This document shows positions 25,468 to 36,021 of a DNA stretch of 64,000 nt, piece after piece. The stretch's first letter is position 1, and every line of letters begins with the position of its first letter. The translations under genes were made by a program, and so were the position numbers. The notes below the pieces were generated by a model. It was not told the origin of the DNA, searched no databases, and was given only the letters and a program-made list of their open reading frames with translations. The stretch is from Sporothrix humicola. Its lineage: Eukaryota > Ascomycota > Sordariomycetes > Ophiostomatales > Ophiostomataceae. The stretch covers positions 1 through 64,000 of the forward strand of contig WNYE01000020.1 of the NCBI GenBank assembly GCA_021396245.1. The letters run 5' to 3'.

Positions 25468-26151
25468 TCAAAACGGCTTGGCCACCTTGCGCGGCTCGCT
25501 GATGCCCGTCTCCGGGTCAATGTACTCCTTCCAGCTCACGGGATACATTGGGCTGCCCGTCTCGCTCGTCGCCATCACGACACCCAGAGCATTGCTCGCC
25601 GTCGACAGGTAGTAGTTGGCCTGGTCGCCCAGCGAAATCACCTGTGCCCGCACAATGTCGCCCGGCCGGAATGACTCGTAGATCTTGACCCGGTCCTTTT
25701 CTGTCGCCCGCACGTCTTGTGTCCGGATGAGTCCCTGCCACTCCGTGCCCAGCACCGTCTCGCCCACCACCAGAATTGCCACCACGGCCTGCTTCTGTGT
25801 GATGCGCGTCACGCGGCATAGGACTGTGTTGCCGACATCCGGCAGAACCTCGCCGCCTTCAGACAATGCTTCTCTGGAGACAGAAATTGTAGGGCGACGG
25901 TCAATCGTATCGGCCGCGGATGGCGCTGTTGGCACCACAATGCGAGTCAACCGCTTTGCCGGGCCTGCAGGTGCCGCATTAGCCTTTTCTGCAGCGGCTG
26001 CCGCCGACTTGACAATCTGCACGTGGCCCAGGAGCGAGGCAAAGACGTGGCCATCTGTGAGGTGAGTGCCAGGGCCCGGCAGGTACTGGCCGGCGGGGCC
26101 GAGGTGCTGTCCAGGGACGATCAGCTGTCCGGATGAGACTAGGGCGGCCAT
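25468..26151 (-). CDS. CSL4: RNA exosome cap subunit Csl4
   Basis: 227-aa cap subunit of the RNA exosome, acting in 3'-5' RNA processing and decay in nucleus and cytoplasm. The only in-frame ATG is at 26151. The N-terminal exosome domain is visible (LVSSGQLIVPGQ, then GTHLTDGHVFASLLG). An Ala-rich spacer follows, then an S1 RNA-binding domain (DVGNTVLCRVTRITQKQAVVA through FRPGDIVRAQVISLGDQANYYLST). The C-terminal NALGVVMATSETGSPMYPVSW matches the end of Csl4 proteins. It is uninterrupted by introns. It shares a 620-bp divergent promoter with the ribosomal protein uL4 gene. Confidence 0.93.
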   Translation of the reverse strand: MAALVSSGQLIVPGQHLGPAGQYLPGPGTHLTDGHVFASLLGHVQIVKSAAAAAEKANAAPAGPAKRLTRIVVPTAPSAADTIDRRPTISVSREALSEGGEVLPDVGNTVLCRVTRITQKQAVVAILVVGETVLGTEWQGLIRTQDVRATEKDRVKIYESFRPGDIVRAQVISLGDQANYYLSTASNALGVVMATSETGSPMYPVSWKEYIDPETGISEPRKVAKPF

Positions 26152-26771
26152 TGTGAAGAGCGAGTGAATATTGTGGTCGTTCCGGATTTCGTGGTCTGGT
26201 TTTGAGCCTGGCTGCAATGATTTGCTCGCTTCCTTTTTGGTCTGTTTTCTGCGTTGGCGTCAATGTAAGCTGTTCGATAGCTTTTCCCCGCTAACTTTTT
26301 TCCTACAGCCTTGCTTGCTTCTTCCCTTTTCTGCCGGCTAGAAAGCGCGACCGCCTTTGTTGACTTCCTTTCTGCCATCAATTCGGAGCGTCTGATAGTT
26401 AATCCGAGAAACCCGCATCACGTGAATATCCGAATGACCAAACTTGTCATAGCGTGCTTTCCTGCCCGCTTTGGCGACGTTAGGGCTCCACCCCACGAAA
26501 ACCTCACCCAAAGACGCTCTGGCTTTTTGTCGCTTTTTGCTAGTGCGGGACGCTCCAATTGCCCAAAATTTCGCTGTACTGTGGGTCCCCCTCCAAAAAT
26601 TTGTTAGCAACTGGGCCCTTCCTGCCGCAATTTTTTTTGGGACTACCCATTTTGCACTATTGTGCCAGGACGACCTTTTTTCCCTTCTTCCCTCTTTTCG
26701 ATTTCGACATCCCATCGACAACAATCGACGACATCGACAACCCGCCGACGACGACGACACACAGCGACACA
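26152..26771. promoter_or_regulatory. Divergent promoter, CSL4 / ribosomal protein uL4
   Basis: It contains TCACGTGA at 26418-26425, a palindromic Cbf1-type E-box, and TTAGGG at 26480-26485 within GTTAGGGCT, a Tbf1/telobox-type core. These lie about 350 and 290 bp before the uL4 ATG. In Candida albicans, Tbf1 and Cbf1 control ribosomal protein genes. Use of the same factors here is an inference, since either core alone could occur by chance. Confidence 0.4.
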
Positions 26772-28083
26772 ATGTCTTCCCGCCCGACCGTCACCATCCA
26801 GGGCGCTGATGGCAAGCCCAGCAGCGCCACCCACCCCATCCCGGCCGTCTTCCTGAGCCCTATCCGCCCCGATATTGTCCAGCAGGTTCACACCGGCATG
26901 GCCAAGAACAAGCGCCAGCCGTACTCCGTCAGCGAGAAGGCTGGCCACCAGACCTCTGCCGAGTCCTGGGGCACTGGTTAGTGAAATCCCGGGGAGATGA
27001 GAGATGGGAGACGAGAGATGATGGTCCCAATTCAAGAGGAGGGGAAATCGAAACTCGAGGTTGAGATCATTCGAGATCGGCCGAGATAATTTTGATCATT
27101 TTGAGATGAAAAAATCGACAAATGGGACTGGACGATGAACACGACGACAGAGAACACAACTAACAACACACACAGGTCGCGCTGTTGCCCGTATCCCCCG
27201 TGTCTCGGGTGGCGGTACCCACCGTGCCGGTCAGGCCGCTTTCGGTAACATGTGCCGTTCCGGCCGCATGTTCGCTCCCACCAAGGTCTGGCGCAAGTGG
27301 CACGTCAAGGTCAACCAGGGCCAGAAGCGCTTCGCTACTGCCTCTGCCGTTGCTGCCTCGGCCGTCGCTCCCCTGCTGCTCGCCCGCGGCCACAAGGTCT
27401 CGACCGTCCCCGAGGTTCCCCTGGTCATCGACTCCAAGGCTTTCGCCAACACCGCCAAGACTGCCAACGCCGTTGCCCTGCTGAAGGCTGCTGGTGCCGG
27501 TGCCGACGTTGAGAAGGTCCGCCTGTCCAAGAAGCTGCGTGCCGGCAAGGGCAAGCTCCGTGGCCGCCGCTACCGCCAGCGCCGCGGTCCCCTTGTCATC
27601 TACGACCCCGAGGTTGACGGCAAGGACCTGGCCAAGGGCTTCCGCAATATTGCCGGTGTCGAGGTCTCGTCCGTCTTCGCCCTGAACCTGCTCCAGCTCG
27701 CCCCCGGTGGCCACCTCGGCCGCTTCATCGTCTGGACCTCGGCTGCTTTCGCTGCCCTCGACAAGATCTACGGCTCCACCACCGAGCCGTCGGCCCTGAA
27801 GAAGGACTTCCTGCTGCCCTCCAACCTCGTTGCCCAGGCTGACCTGACCCGCCTGATCAACTCCTCTGAAATCCAGAGCGTCCTGCGCGCCCCCAAGGGC
27901 GATGCCCAGAGCAAGCGCGGCAACGTGCTGAAGAAGAACCCTCTGCGCAACAAGCAGGTCATGCTCCGCCTGAACCCCTACGCCGCCACCTTCATCAAGG
28001 AGAAGGTCGGCCAGCAGAAGCTGAACTCGGAGAAGCCTGCCGGCGTCCCCGCCAAGTTCAAGACTCTGCTGAACGAGGCATAA
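26772..28083 (+). CDS. RPL4: 60S ribosomal protein L4 (uL4)
   Basis: Large-subunit ribosomal protein whose extended loop lines the peptide exit tunnel. Two exons, 26772-26976 and 27176-28083, splice in phase 1 (SWGTG-RAVARIPRV) to 370 aa, close to the 362 aa of yeast L4. Conserved blocks include the loop SGGGTHRAGQAAFGNMCRSG, the basic motif KLRAGKGKLRGRRYRQRRGP and the eukaryotic C-terminal extension. The 199-nt intron (donor GTTAGT, branch CTAAC, acceptor CACAG) is the longest I resolved here and is unusually rich in GAGAT. Codon choice is strongly biased to C-ending codons, as expected for a highly expressed gene. Confidence 0.97.
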
Positions 28084-29359
28084 GCGCGCGGAGGGGTGGT
28101 CTTAGTTGGAGATTGGTGGGAATCAAAAACTGTTTTTGTCTTTTTTACGGGATTTTGTGAAAACCGGGTCCAAGGTGAAATTTCCTATTTGCTTGTCGCA
28201 TACTTTCTAAAAATTAGTCGGCCGTCTGCGGCGGAGGGTATACCATGATAAAGCCCCGCCCAGCATGATTGCACCCCAAAAAATACTAAAACTTGGGAAA
28301 CTACATCTGTTCCGATCGATATGATGCGATGTGATATGCTGTAATTGCTGTGGTATACGAGTCAGCGAGTTAGTAGTTGGCGCACAGGTGACGTCGACTA
28401 ATGGAGTGTAGGTTCGCTCCTTCTGCTTCTGCATCTCACAAGAACAGTAGACTTCCAAGGCAACACCGCTTAGATGAATGTACCCCATCTCGTGTTGTGC
28501 ATATTCTTCTGCCGTGTTTTATTCAATCGCCATTGAGGCACATATGGCGGGACCTCATTGAACGTCATCCAAGTCTGGTTGCTCTCGTCGGCGTTGCCAA
28601 TGCTCATAAATGTTCTTTCCAGTTCATAAATCCCTCTTCAGATGCAGTGAGACCGCATATTTTGCACACCTGTCCCCGGAAGTCTGCTTCTTGTGCCACT
28701 TTCACGACAAAACAGGGTCGATGCGCCTTCTCGATTGGGCAATTCTGGCCGATCTTTCCCCGTTCGTCTGACGCGAGAAAATAAGGAGAGAGAAAAAAGA
28801 AAGCAGTCAGTGGGCTCAAAATGGAGAACTAGAGATCACAGGACTACATTAAAGGAGAAAGAGAAGATAAAAATAGAGAAAGGAGGCACAAGAACATTCG
28901 GAATCTATGGAATTTATGGAATCACTCATGCCACCAGAAGGATCGTTTGGTGCAACAGGTGGTGAGACTGTCTCATACAAATCGTCCTCTCTTCCTACAA
29001 ATGACTCGCCGGGCAATGGATTTCACCTCTACAATGGCCCTTATGTTCCAATTGTCCCCTACCTTCTTCTTCTCAGCTTTATTTCAAGCTCATCTCTCAA
29101 AGGAGGACGGCAGCGGCGGTTACAGCGGACTGCCCTTGACAAAACAACAAAACAACAAATGCAACCAAGTAAGACAAATCATTTAATATTTAAACCGTCA
29201 TCCAAATACTACGAGGGTAATTCTAAGCAGAAACAGATATGGCTACGCATAAAAAGGGCAACAAATGTCAAGAAAATAGCATCCAGTCGTCATCCGCACC
29301 TTTCGCCAACTTAAAGGTACAGGTCGTCACTCATCATCATCCATCTTTTCCTCCTCGGT
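28084..29359. other. Convergent intergenic region
   Basis: 1.28 kb between converging genes. A/G-rich and T-rich tracts are present. No frame is convincing, and no RNA gene or repeat family was recognised. Confidence 0.5.
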
Positions 29360-31606
29360 CTAACAGCCCATCCACACACCCAGGTTGCCCATCTCGCCAG
29401 CCTCTGCAGCCTCGGCCACGGAAATCGGCGGGTTGTTGAGAATATCCTCAAAGTCTTGCGCCTTCTTGACCTTCCAGAACTTCTGGATACCAGCAACAAG
29501 GCGCTTCGAGCAAGCATCGACGTTCTCGTCCGACTCGGCCGCGAAGCAAAGACGGAAGTACGCCCAGCCACGCTCCTCGCGCACAGTGTCGTTGGCACTG
29601 AACATGGTGCCGGGGCTGACCAGCACGAGGTACGGCTTGGAGCTCAGGAACAGCATGAGCGCCATCGAGAACAGCGGGCCGTCAATGACATCGCCCTCCA
29701 CGCCGTTTGCCCGCTGCGCCTGCCACAGCGGGTGTGCCTCAAAGTGCATACGCATCCACACAAACATGCCGCCACGCGGCCAGTCAAACGAGTATAGCTG
29801 CGTCTTGGTGATGACGCCCCAGTCGGCATCGGCAGACCGCACGGGCGTGCCCTGCTTGAGCTGGAACGAGCCCTCGTCGAGAATTGTGCACATGCGGTTC
29901 ATGCGGCGCTCATACTCGCCTCGCAGGCCCTCAAGCCAGCGCACCCAGCCACCAACCTGCCAGCCGCTGTAACCAGCATCGTTCTTGTTCTTCTTGGTGA
30001 CGGCAACCTCGCTTGATGACTTCGAAGTCGATGTGGGCAGCGGGCCCATGACCAACTCAGAGATGAGTGACTGGACGAAGCCCGACGGCTGCTGTGTGCC
30101 GGTCTCAGCGATACGGGTAAAGCGCTCAATGAAGGCCGGCTGAGCCGTGATCCAGCCCAGGCGGCAGCCCGGCGCGACTGTCTTAGAGAAAGTATCAAGG
30201 CGCACAACACGACCATCAACATCGACACTCAGAAACGACGGGACAAGCGAGTCGAGGAACGCAAAGCCCGTCGACCGCTCACCAGCAGCCTCATTGATAG
30301 TTGGCGGCACAATCTGTGACTTAGGCTTATCCAGGTTGCGTGAAGCGGCCTCGTTGACGGCAGCCGAGGGGAACTGCATGTACCAGTACGGGTCGTCCTC
30401 AGCAATGATGACGTCGTAGTGGCTGCAGATGTCATAGAGCTGCTTGCGGCGCTCCAGGCTCAGTACAATACCAGTTGGGTTATGGCCCATACTAACGAGT
30501 GTTAGCAAAAAGAAATATATACACACAAACAGACACAAACCGTGTTTGTGGGAGGTAAAAAACTCACGTCACGGTGTACATGACGTGCGGCCGACGACCC
30601 TTGGTCTCGTCCCAGTTGGCCAGCACGTCCTCAAGACCGCCAGGGCCGTACGGAACCATACCGTCGGCGTCGGCGGCAACAGTCACAACCTGCATACCCT
30701 TGGGCGCAATCTGGCCCAGAACATTGCCATAGATGAATTCCTCGCACAGCAGACCAGGGCGCGTGCTGATATCGTCGCGAACGGGATTCCAGTTGTCAAC
30801 AAACAGCTCAAGCGTCTTCGAAAGACCGTCGGTAGCGCCGACTGTCAAAACAACATCAAGGCCACCCTCGTAAGGGACATTCGGGTGCAAGAACTCGCGA
30901 GTGAAGTTGCGGACCCAGTCCAGAAGTGGTGGGTAGCCGTCGGAGCTGCCATACTGCAAGGCAGTGGCGAGATCGATCTTTTGGGTCGGCAGAAGGCCCT
31001 CGGGTGCTGTCTTGGGAACAGTGATGCGCTCAGGCGCTGTACGGTCGGACGGGTCGGACGAAGTCGTCGAGGACGAGACGTTGACGGCAGCCACGCGGTC
31101 AGTGACCAGGGCGAAATCCTCATCGTCGTCGTTCTCACCAGCGGTGCTCTGCTTGTTGGGCGAGGGCGTCCATCGTTCAGGCTTGGCAATTTTGGCCTCG
31201 AGCGTGTCATAAGGGAAGAATTGGACGTGAGGCAGGCCTGATAGACCAGTGTGTCTCAAGTCAGCGTAGGCACAGAGACGTCAACCACAAGAGGTTGGTT
31301 GGGAACAACGAAAGGGTGGTAAAGAGGGCAAAACAAAATAGGGAGATACTTGCCGCCAGCAATGTTGCCGATCCCAGGAATCTGGAAGAACTTGTAGTAC
31401 TCCTTCATCTTGCTGGGAACGCGCAGGTTGGACGCCTCGGCATAGAGATGTTGTAGATTACGCGGCGGCGGCTTGCGGCCGTCAGCAGCGCCATCAAACT
31501 CAGAGACCGAGCTGGCCTCCGATATGATATCGGCGGCATGGTCCGAGACTTCCGCCGAGTGTGCAGTCTGGGACCCAATCAGGGCGTCGATGTGGAAAGA
31601 GTCCAT
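29360..31606 (-). CDS. Class I PLP aminotransferase, Aro8 / aminoadipate-type
   Basis: PLP-dependent aminotransferase of the aromatic or 2-aminoadipate type (fold type I). Three exons, 31354-31606, 30568-31237 and 29360-30491, give 684 aa. The first intron (116 nt) starts with GCAAGT, so it is a GC-AG intron. The second (76 nt) is GTGAGT...GCTAAC...TTAG. Key motifs are FFPYDTLEAKI, VVLTVGATDGLSKTLELF, HNPTG at about 311-315, AEDDPYWYMQFP, and the PLP lysine K411 in DTFSKTVAPGCRLGW. The family is usually about 500-560 aa. The excess lies in a disordered N-terminus and an acidic or Ser/Thr-rich insertion before the PLP domain. Substrate could be aromatic amino acids, aminoadipate or kynurenine. 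It lies just downstream of a flavin monooxygenase on the same strand. Confidence 0.9.
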
Positions 31607-33322
31607 GGTGGTCAAGTGGGCTGTCCAACGTTGTGAGACGCGAGTCGTGTCTCTCTGTGAACGGGGAGCGGTGAGATGTGTTGAGAAAGAATGTTGACAA
31701 AAAGTGTGAAGAAGGACAAAGCAAGGGCCAGGAAGCAAGTCACAGAAAGCGAGTGGAGATAGAGGGCTCTGGGGCTCTGGGTCTGGGGGTAACAAGGTCA
31801 CTCCTTCGTTCCTTCCTATCGAGGACTTGGGCCGCGAGAAAGCGTGGGCGATAAGGGACTTGGAGGCGAGGAAGGAGGGCGACTTCTGTGGTCGGTGGAC
31901 TAGTATGATAGCTAGACTCAAATAAGGGCCAATATTATAAATCAGCGCCCAGAAAAAGTCCGGCAAGCGATGGCCACGGACAACGGCACGGCTGTCTCAA
32001 AAAACCAAGTACAGAACGCGGAGGAGATAGAGAAAACAAAAGTCAAGCGGATGGGTATGGGAAAACGACAAATTGTATGAGGACAAAATATGGGAATGGG
32101 GATGAAGAACGGAGGTTTGCTCTTTCTTCTAATCTTTCTGTTACATTTTGGTTCTTTCCTCGTTGTTGGGGACCGGGGGACGGGGGAAGGAAGGAGTCAC
32201 ACACTCTGTCCAACACAGGCAAGAGCCATCCGGGTCTCGGTCATGTCAGAATCACAACAACCCCTGCATCCCACGCCCTTTGCTCGGGGGTGCGATTGCA
32301 CGCTTCCTTTTTCCTCGCCTGGTGTTACAGTGCGCCGAGGCCGACACCGTTAGTCAAAAGAGTTGCCTGCCGCTCCCCAGCAATTGTCAATTATTTTGTG
32401 GGGCGTTCTTTCCACCTGGGGATTTGCTCTTGTGCTCTTTCCCTTTCGGTTTTGATGCTTTTGGATTGGCTTGCTTTTTGGATTGATAAGTCTCCGACGC
32501 GGGCATTCGAAAAATGCAGTGACATTAGGGCGCGGCCTCCGGTCGGCGGAGAATAAGCCGTCCATGTGACAGTCAGGCACAGTCAGGAGCCAGGAACCTA
32601 TTGACACAGGGCGGCGCAGAAACGGACCCCCAAACCATACCAAAAGAACGCAAATACGACAGAATGCACAGGGGAAACGCAAGCGCGGAAGGAGCCAATG
32701 AGCGCCGGCAAACGCTAACAGGCAATGGGCAAAGCGTTGCGCGAACTGGCGCCTTCCGCACGTTTTTTTCGCTTTTACGCTTTTTACGCTTTTCACCAGT
32801 GACAGCCAACGCCGACCTTCCCGTTTGTGCCTGGTGCGCTATGGGTTATGTGTGTTGGGGAAGGAGCCGTTCTATATCGTAGGTACACCTGTGCCGAGTA
32901 AATACGCCGTACTGCGTCGTAATCCCGTCCATTGCTATCAATCGCTATCCACCTGCTTGGATCGACGTTATTTTCCACGTTTGCGGCCAGCTGCGGCATG
33001 CTGCTGTTCACGGCACATCGGCGCAGTATCGGTGCAGCCCGCTGTTCTTACTCGCTAGACAAGCCACTTACACAGGGTGATTGACAATCTATTTGCCTAG
33101 TCTGGGGGACAAATGTCTCATATCGTCTCATCAACATGGACTCATGTCGCCATATTTACATAACTCGTGAAAAAAAAAATTGACGGAAAAAAAAGTAAAA
33201 GGCGAAGAAAAATAAAAAGAGAAGTGATGCGCAGAAACGCACGAATATACCCCGTATGTATAAACCAATAGCCACCATGTTTCAAAAAGGTTGCCTTTGA
33301 ATCTCACGGCTTTCATCTATAC
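31607..33322. other. Intergenic region upstream of the aminotransferase gene
   Basis: 1.7 kb holding the aminotransferase promoter and the 3' flank of the monooxygenase gene. Short repeats such as CGCTTTTTA units near 32768-32797 are present. No additional gene is supported. Confidence 0.5.
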
Positions 33323-35044
33323 TCATGCAGTGATGGCTGTCACGGCCACAGCTTCCGGCGCCGCATTGACCTTTGTGATCGGTGGCTCTGCCGGGACGCC
33401 AGGCTTCGCGGCTGCCGCAGCAACTGCCGCCTTTGCCTGGGCCGCCTTTTCTTTCCATCCTTCTTCATATTCGTAGCCGAGCTGCTTCAACGTTGTCGCC
33501 GACTGCCCCGTCTCTTCAAACTTGATCTTGCCAAAGAGCGTCATTGCGCGCATCCACAGCAGCCGGTCGTCCCAGTGCGGCGGCTCCTTACCGGCACGCG
33601 ATATAGCGCTTTGTGGGCCGTGCATGATGCGTTCATACCACTTGTTGATGTAGACGCCGTCGTCGCCGTGGACCCACTTGTGGAAGGTCGGGCCGCGCAC
33701 TTTCTCGGCCTCGCGCTCCCACTCGTTCATCTCCTCTGTTGACGGCAGATCCAGCGTGTTCGCCCAGACACGGGACACGATGGCGGCCTGGGCCTGCGTC
33801 AGAGGATACGGCACGACCATCATTGGCAGGCACAAAAAAGCCAGTGTCGGGTGGTCAATATGGAACATATCGTCGTAGAGCCGGTGAATGCGGCGGCCAT
33901 TCGATAGCATCGAGCCGAGCTTCTCAGTTCTATCTAGGGTAGCGTCGTCTGCCGGCTTCGTCTTCTCTAGGAATGGGAGTGAGAACAGATAGCCTGTGGC
34001 AAAAATGACGGCGTCGACATCGCGAATAACACGGCCATCGACCAGGCGCACGCCGCGCTCTTCGACGAGGAACTCTTGGATCTGCGGCACCTCCTCGGCG
34101 CCAGTGAGACGATGGAACAGGTCAGAAATCACGGGTGAGTTCACAGAGTTGTAGAGCTCCTTGGTGACGGTCTTGATCTGGGTCGAGATGTCGAGTCCCG
34201 AGGCCGAGTTGCCGACAACAATAACCTTCTTGCCGCGGAATGGGCCTGGGTTGCGATACCGCTTAGAGTGCGTGAGAACGCCGGGGTGGGCCTCCTTGAA
34301 TGCCTCGATATTGGCAATGGCCGGCACAAATGTGATATCATAGTGGCCTTGCGCCACGATCACGGCGTCAAACGTCTCGACAGTCGGCGTGGCGTCGCGC
34401 GTATTGGACGAGTGGATTTCCCAGCTATCCACGTAGTCGCTGGCGCTGTTCGAGGCCGCCTCAGCAGTTCCGTTCGTCCCGTTCGTCCCCTTGGAGATGC
34501 TGCCATTGGAGCCAGTTCTCTGCCAGTTTCTAGGCCGCCGAAGCAGACGCACATCGTCCACCTTTGTATTGAACCTGACCAGGTGCCGCACTTCCTGCGA
34601 GTAGCTGATGAGGTACTCCGCGATCGTCTGCCGGTGCGGGAAGATGGGAAGAGGCTCGCCGGGATGGACAGCATTGTGCACGTCTTCGATGGCCAAATCT
34701 GTAAATCCCATGAGAGGATGAGGGATATTCACATAGAGCTCGTCGTATGTGGCCGTAGGGAACTCGGGGGCCTCTGTTTCGGTGACGGACCCATGCCCGC
34801 TTGCCTTGTGTGTCTGGGGCTGAAGCGGCGCATCTGGAGGAAAGTAAGGCGATTCTTGCGGGATGTGTTCCTGATCCGTCGGCCGAGAACTATAGTTCCA
34901 AATGCCTCCAACTTCCGAGCGCTGCTCGAATACAACAACACGGTCGTACACGCCCTGAGCTTGTATGTATCGTGCCGCTGTCAGGCCGCTCGACCCAGCG
35001 CCGATGATGGCCACGCTTTGAACAGCAAATCTGGGAGCCGTCAT
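33323..35044 (-). CDS. Flavin-containing monooxygenase (FMO family)
   Basis: NADPH- and FAD-dependent monooxygenase, single exon, 573 aa from the only in-frame ATG at 35044. The FAD-binding Rossmann motif GAGSSG is at residues 15-20, followed by FEQRSEVGGIWNY. The FMO identifying region reads HPGVLTHSKRYRNPGPFRGK, leading into the NADPH-binding motif GNSASG at about 278-283. The late FATGY motif (VIFATGYLFSLPF) is present. A Gly/Asn/Thr-rich insertion lies near residues 180-200. Substrates of fungal FMOs include small thiols and N- or S-containing metabolites, and nothing here fixes the substrate. The C-terminus is Ala-rich. Confidence 0.92.
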   Translation of the reverse strand: MTAPRFAVQSVAIIGAGSSGLTAARYIQAQGVYDRVVVFEQRSEVGGIWNYSSRPTDQEHIPQESPYFPPDAPLQPQTHKASGHGSVTETEAPEFPTATYDELYVNIPHPLMGFTDLAIEDVHNAVHPGEPLPIFPHRQTIAEYLISYSQEVRHLVRFNTKVDDVRLLRRPRNWQRTGSNGSISKGTNGTNGTAEAASNSASDYVDSWEIHSSNTRDATPTVETFDAVIVAQGHYDITFVPAIANIEAFKEAHPGVLTHSKRYRNPGPFRGKKVIVVGNSASGLDISTQIKTVTKELYNSVNSPVISDLFHRLTGAEEVPQIQEFLVEERGVRLVDGRVIRDVDAVIFATGYLFSLPFLEKTKPADDATLDRTEKLGSMLSNGRRIHRLYDDMFHIDHPTLAFLCLPMMVVPYPLTQAQAAIVSRVWANTLDLPSTEEMNEWEREAEKVRGPTFHKWVHGDDGVYINKWYERIMHGPQSAISRAGKEPPHWDDRLLWMRAMTLFGKIKFEETGQSATTLKQLGYEYEEGWKEKAAQAKAAVAAAAAKPGVPAEPPITKVNAAPEAVAVTAITA

Positions 35045-36021
35045 GATGATGAATAGGGGGAGAAAAGGCAAACAAAAGACTTCCAGAAGAACTGCAGAAT
35101 ATCAGACGGAATAAAGCAAAAATACAGCAAATATACTGTAAAATATGAAAATTGTGGCAATTTGGGCTTCCAAATCACCAGAAAATAAAAGTGCTCTCAA
35201 AAATGATTCCATAGCCAAGAGGCATAAAAGCCTTTGACGATCAGCATCGGGCCCATCGTCCAACTGCTCGCGGAGATCCCCTCTCCCGCACTGCGAGTAT
35301 TGTCGGAAAACATCGTCGCGAAGCGATTGCGCAACAGCACTTGCATGTTGCGGAAGCAGGCCAGTCGCGCCAGGCTGGTGTGGAAGTGGTGGAAATAATT
35401 GGAAGAGAGCGAAAAGGTGCCTTTTTGGTGCTGTTGGTGTGATGATGTGATTTCGTTGGACGCACGCCCCTAGCTTCAGGGGAGTTGTGTAAGTTCAGGG
35501 CAGTCCTCCTTGGTTGGGCCATTTTCTGCCACATACCTTGTTATTGATTACTGACCGCCTTCTATTTTCGGTCGCGCCTGCCATGCGCCAAAATCCAAGC
35601 TTGCACCTGCCATCCCAGCCTGCCATGGTCTTTGCTCCAAGGAAGGGAGAGTGGGCCGGAATAGCGCGTGAATGAGAGCTCCTTCCGCGCGCATGGACCA
35701 AATGAATATCACGAAAAACAACAAGCTTTTGTTTGACTTCAACGTCACCTCAGCTGCAAATAATTTAACAACAAAGACGACACTACCCAGCGCTCGACAC
35801 ACGAAGCACGTGCTGGCATCTTTTTAGCCAAAGGCCATTGACGCGACAGCTCTTCTTGTCGCGACCGTGTGGTGTCGCTGACAGCACTCTATAACCCTTT
35901 TTCACGACATCTCTTTTTTTTTTCACCAGACGATGTTGTGCACCGAAAACTTTTCCTGAACCCTACGACACCTCCTGAACGCCCCCTGCGACTCTGCGCG
36001 ACAACAAATCAGACCGTAGCC
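35045..36021. promoter_or_regulatory. Divergent promoter region, FMO / telomere-type protein
   Basis: 977 bp between outward-facing genes. The frame in front of the ATG at 36022 is open for 51 codons but has no ATG. The segment before it is T/C-rich. No named site was identified. Confidence 0.45.

Noticed and set aside
26977..27175. C/D-box snoRNA in the uL4 intron
   Set aside because: A near C box (GATGATGG) is present but does not match RUGAUGA, and no CUGA D box lies at a suitable distance.
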